Assembly (NCBI GenBank): GCA_003023745.1
Contig: PXYV01000018.1
Span: forward strand, 1 to 52,721
Length of the DNA stretch: 52,721 nt
Direction: 5' to 3'
Source of the DNA: Sulfobacillus acidophilus
GTDB taxonomy: Bacteria; Bacillota; Sulfobacillia; Sulfobacillales; Sulfobacillaceae
Positions within the stretch are counted from its first letter, which is position 1. Each line of letters opens with the position of its first letter. The translations under genes were made by a program, and so were the position numbers. The notes under the pieces are model-generated. The model was not told the origin of the DNA. It did not search any database and saw nothing but the letters and a program-made list of their open reading frames with translations. Shown piece by piece: positions 52,601-52,721 of this stretch.

Positions 52601-52721
52601 ATGAACCTCACGTTGGTGATCAAACTCCAACCGACGCGCGATCAAGCGCAGGCCCTACTCCACACGATGGAGCGGTTTAATGCGGCCTGGAACGCCATTG
52701 CCGCGACCGCGTTTCGCGAAC
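52601..52721 (+). CDS. tnpB: TnpB-like RNA-guided nuclease, N-terminal 40 codons only
   Basis: The frame opens at ATG and runs off the window. The start MNLTLVIKLQPTRDQAQALL followed by ERFNAAWNAIA matches the N-terminus of TnpB (IS200/IS605 OrfB), an RNA-guided DNA nuclease kept by these elements. No Shine-Dalgarno sequence is present. No tnpA transposase is visible upstream, so this may be a tnpB-only (IS1341-type) element. The catalytic part is outside the window. Confidence 0.8.
   Translation, partial: MNLTLVIKLQPTRDQAQALLHTMERFNAAWNAIAATAFRE

Overview
The window is a chromosomal stretch of a bacterium with fairly high G+C, frequent GTG/TTG starts and strong GGAGG ribosome sites. Gene content (selenocysteine formate dehydrogenase, oxalate genes, anaerobic glycerol-3-phosphate dehydrogenase, GlpP, LutABC, DsrE) and Gram-positive-style gene families suggest an acidophilic Firmicute of the Sulfobacillus type. 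This is inference from gene style only; no rRNA or marker gene is present.

Left edge (1-5431): an MFS transporter, a large c-di-GMP protein with EAL, globin-like and degenerate GGDEF parts, then eda-kdgK, the lower part of a 2-keto-3-deoxygluconate route, and a 49-residue membrane protein on the minus strand.

Oxalate island (5617-20290): two paralogous LysR regulators, both on the minus strand, bracket a plus-strand pathway. The pathway is frc (formyl-CoA:oxalate CoA-transferase), oxc (oxalyl-CoA decarboxylase), a stand-alone PAS protein, a four-gene NAD-type formate dehydrogenase and an OxlT-like MFS carrier with two small membrane proteins. Oxalate would enter, be activated and decarboxylated to formyl-CoA, and the released formate oxidised to CO2 with NADH. 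The dehydrogenase catalytic subunit has an in-frame UGA in a clear SECIS context (selenocysteine). Its N-terminal Fe4S4 domain is missing from the catalytic gene and sits instead at the C-terminus of the last gene of the operon, so the usual single chain is split and its parts are permuted. Two copies of an ATAA-N7-TTAT box link one LysR gene to the frc upstream region. A structured, possibly group II intron-derived remnant lies in the 1.6 kb gap before oxlT.

Middle (20576-22651): an unusual protein with four homing-endonuclease-associated repeats plus HTH-like segments and no nuclease, and a DsrE-family protein.

Glycerophosphodiester region (23034-35348): a promoter and leader terminator precede glpABC-glpP-glpK, followed by ugpB-ugpA-ugpE (no ugpC), ugpQ, an IolG-like dehydrogenase and an IolE/IolI-like isomerase. 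GlpP probably antiterminates at the leader hairpin. The tail of the operon suggests use of the head-group alcohol, possibly inositol.

Right part (35349-52721): an IS605/TnpB right-end-like remnant, an MFS-FAH-lutABC operon, small ORFs, an amidohydrolase, a broken FAD amine/amino-acid oxidase, an Eis-like acetyltransferase, a secreted beta-helix protein, an orphan Opp-type ATPase, a GH4 glycosidase-SIS isomerase-DeoR sugar operon, and the first 40 codons of a TnpB gene cut off by the window end. No rRNA, convincing tRNA or CRISPR array was seen.
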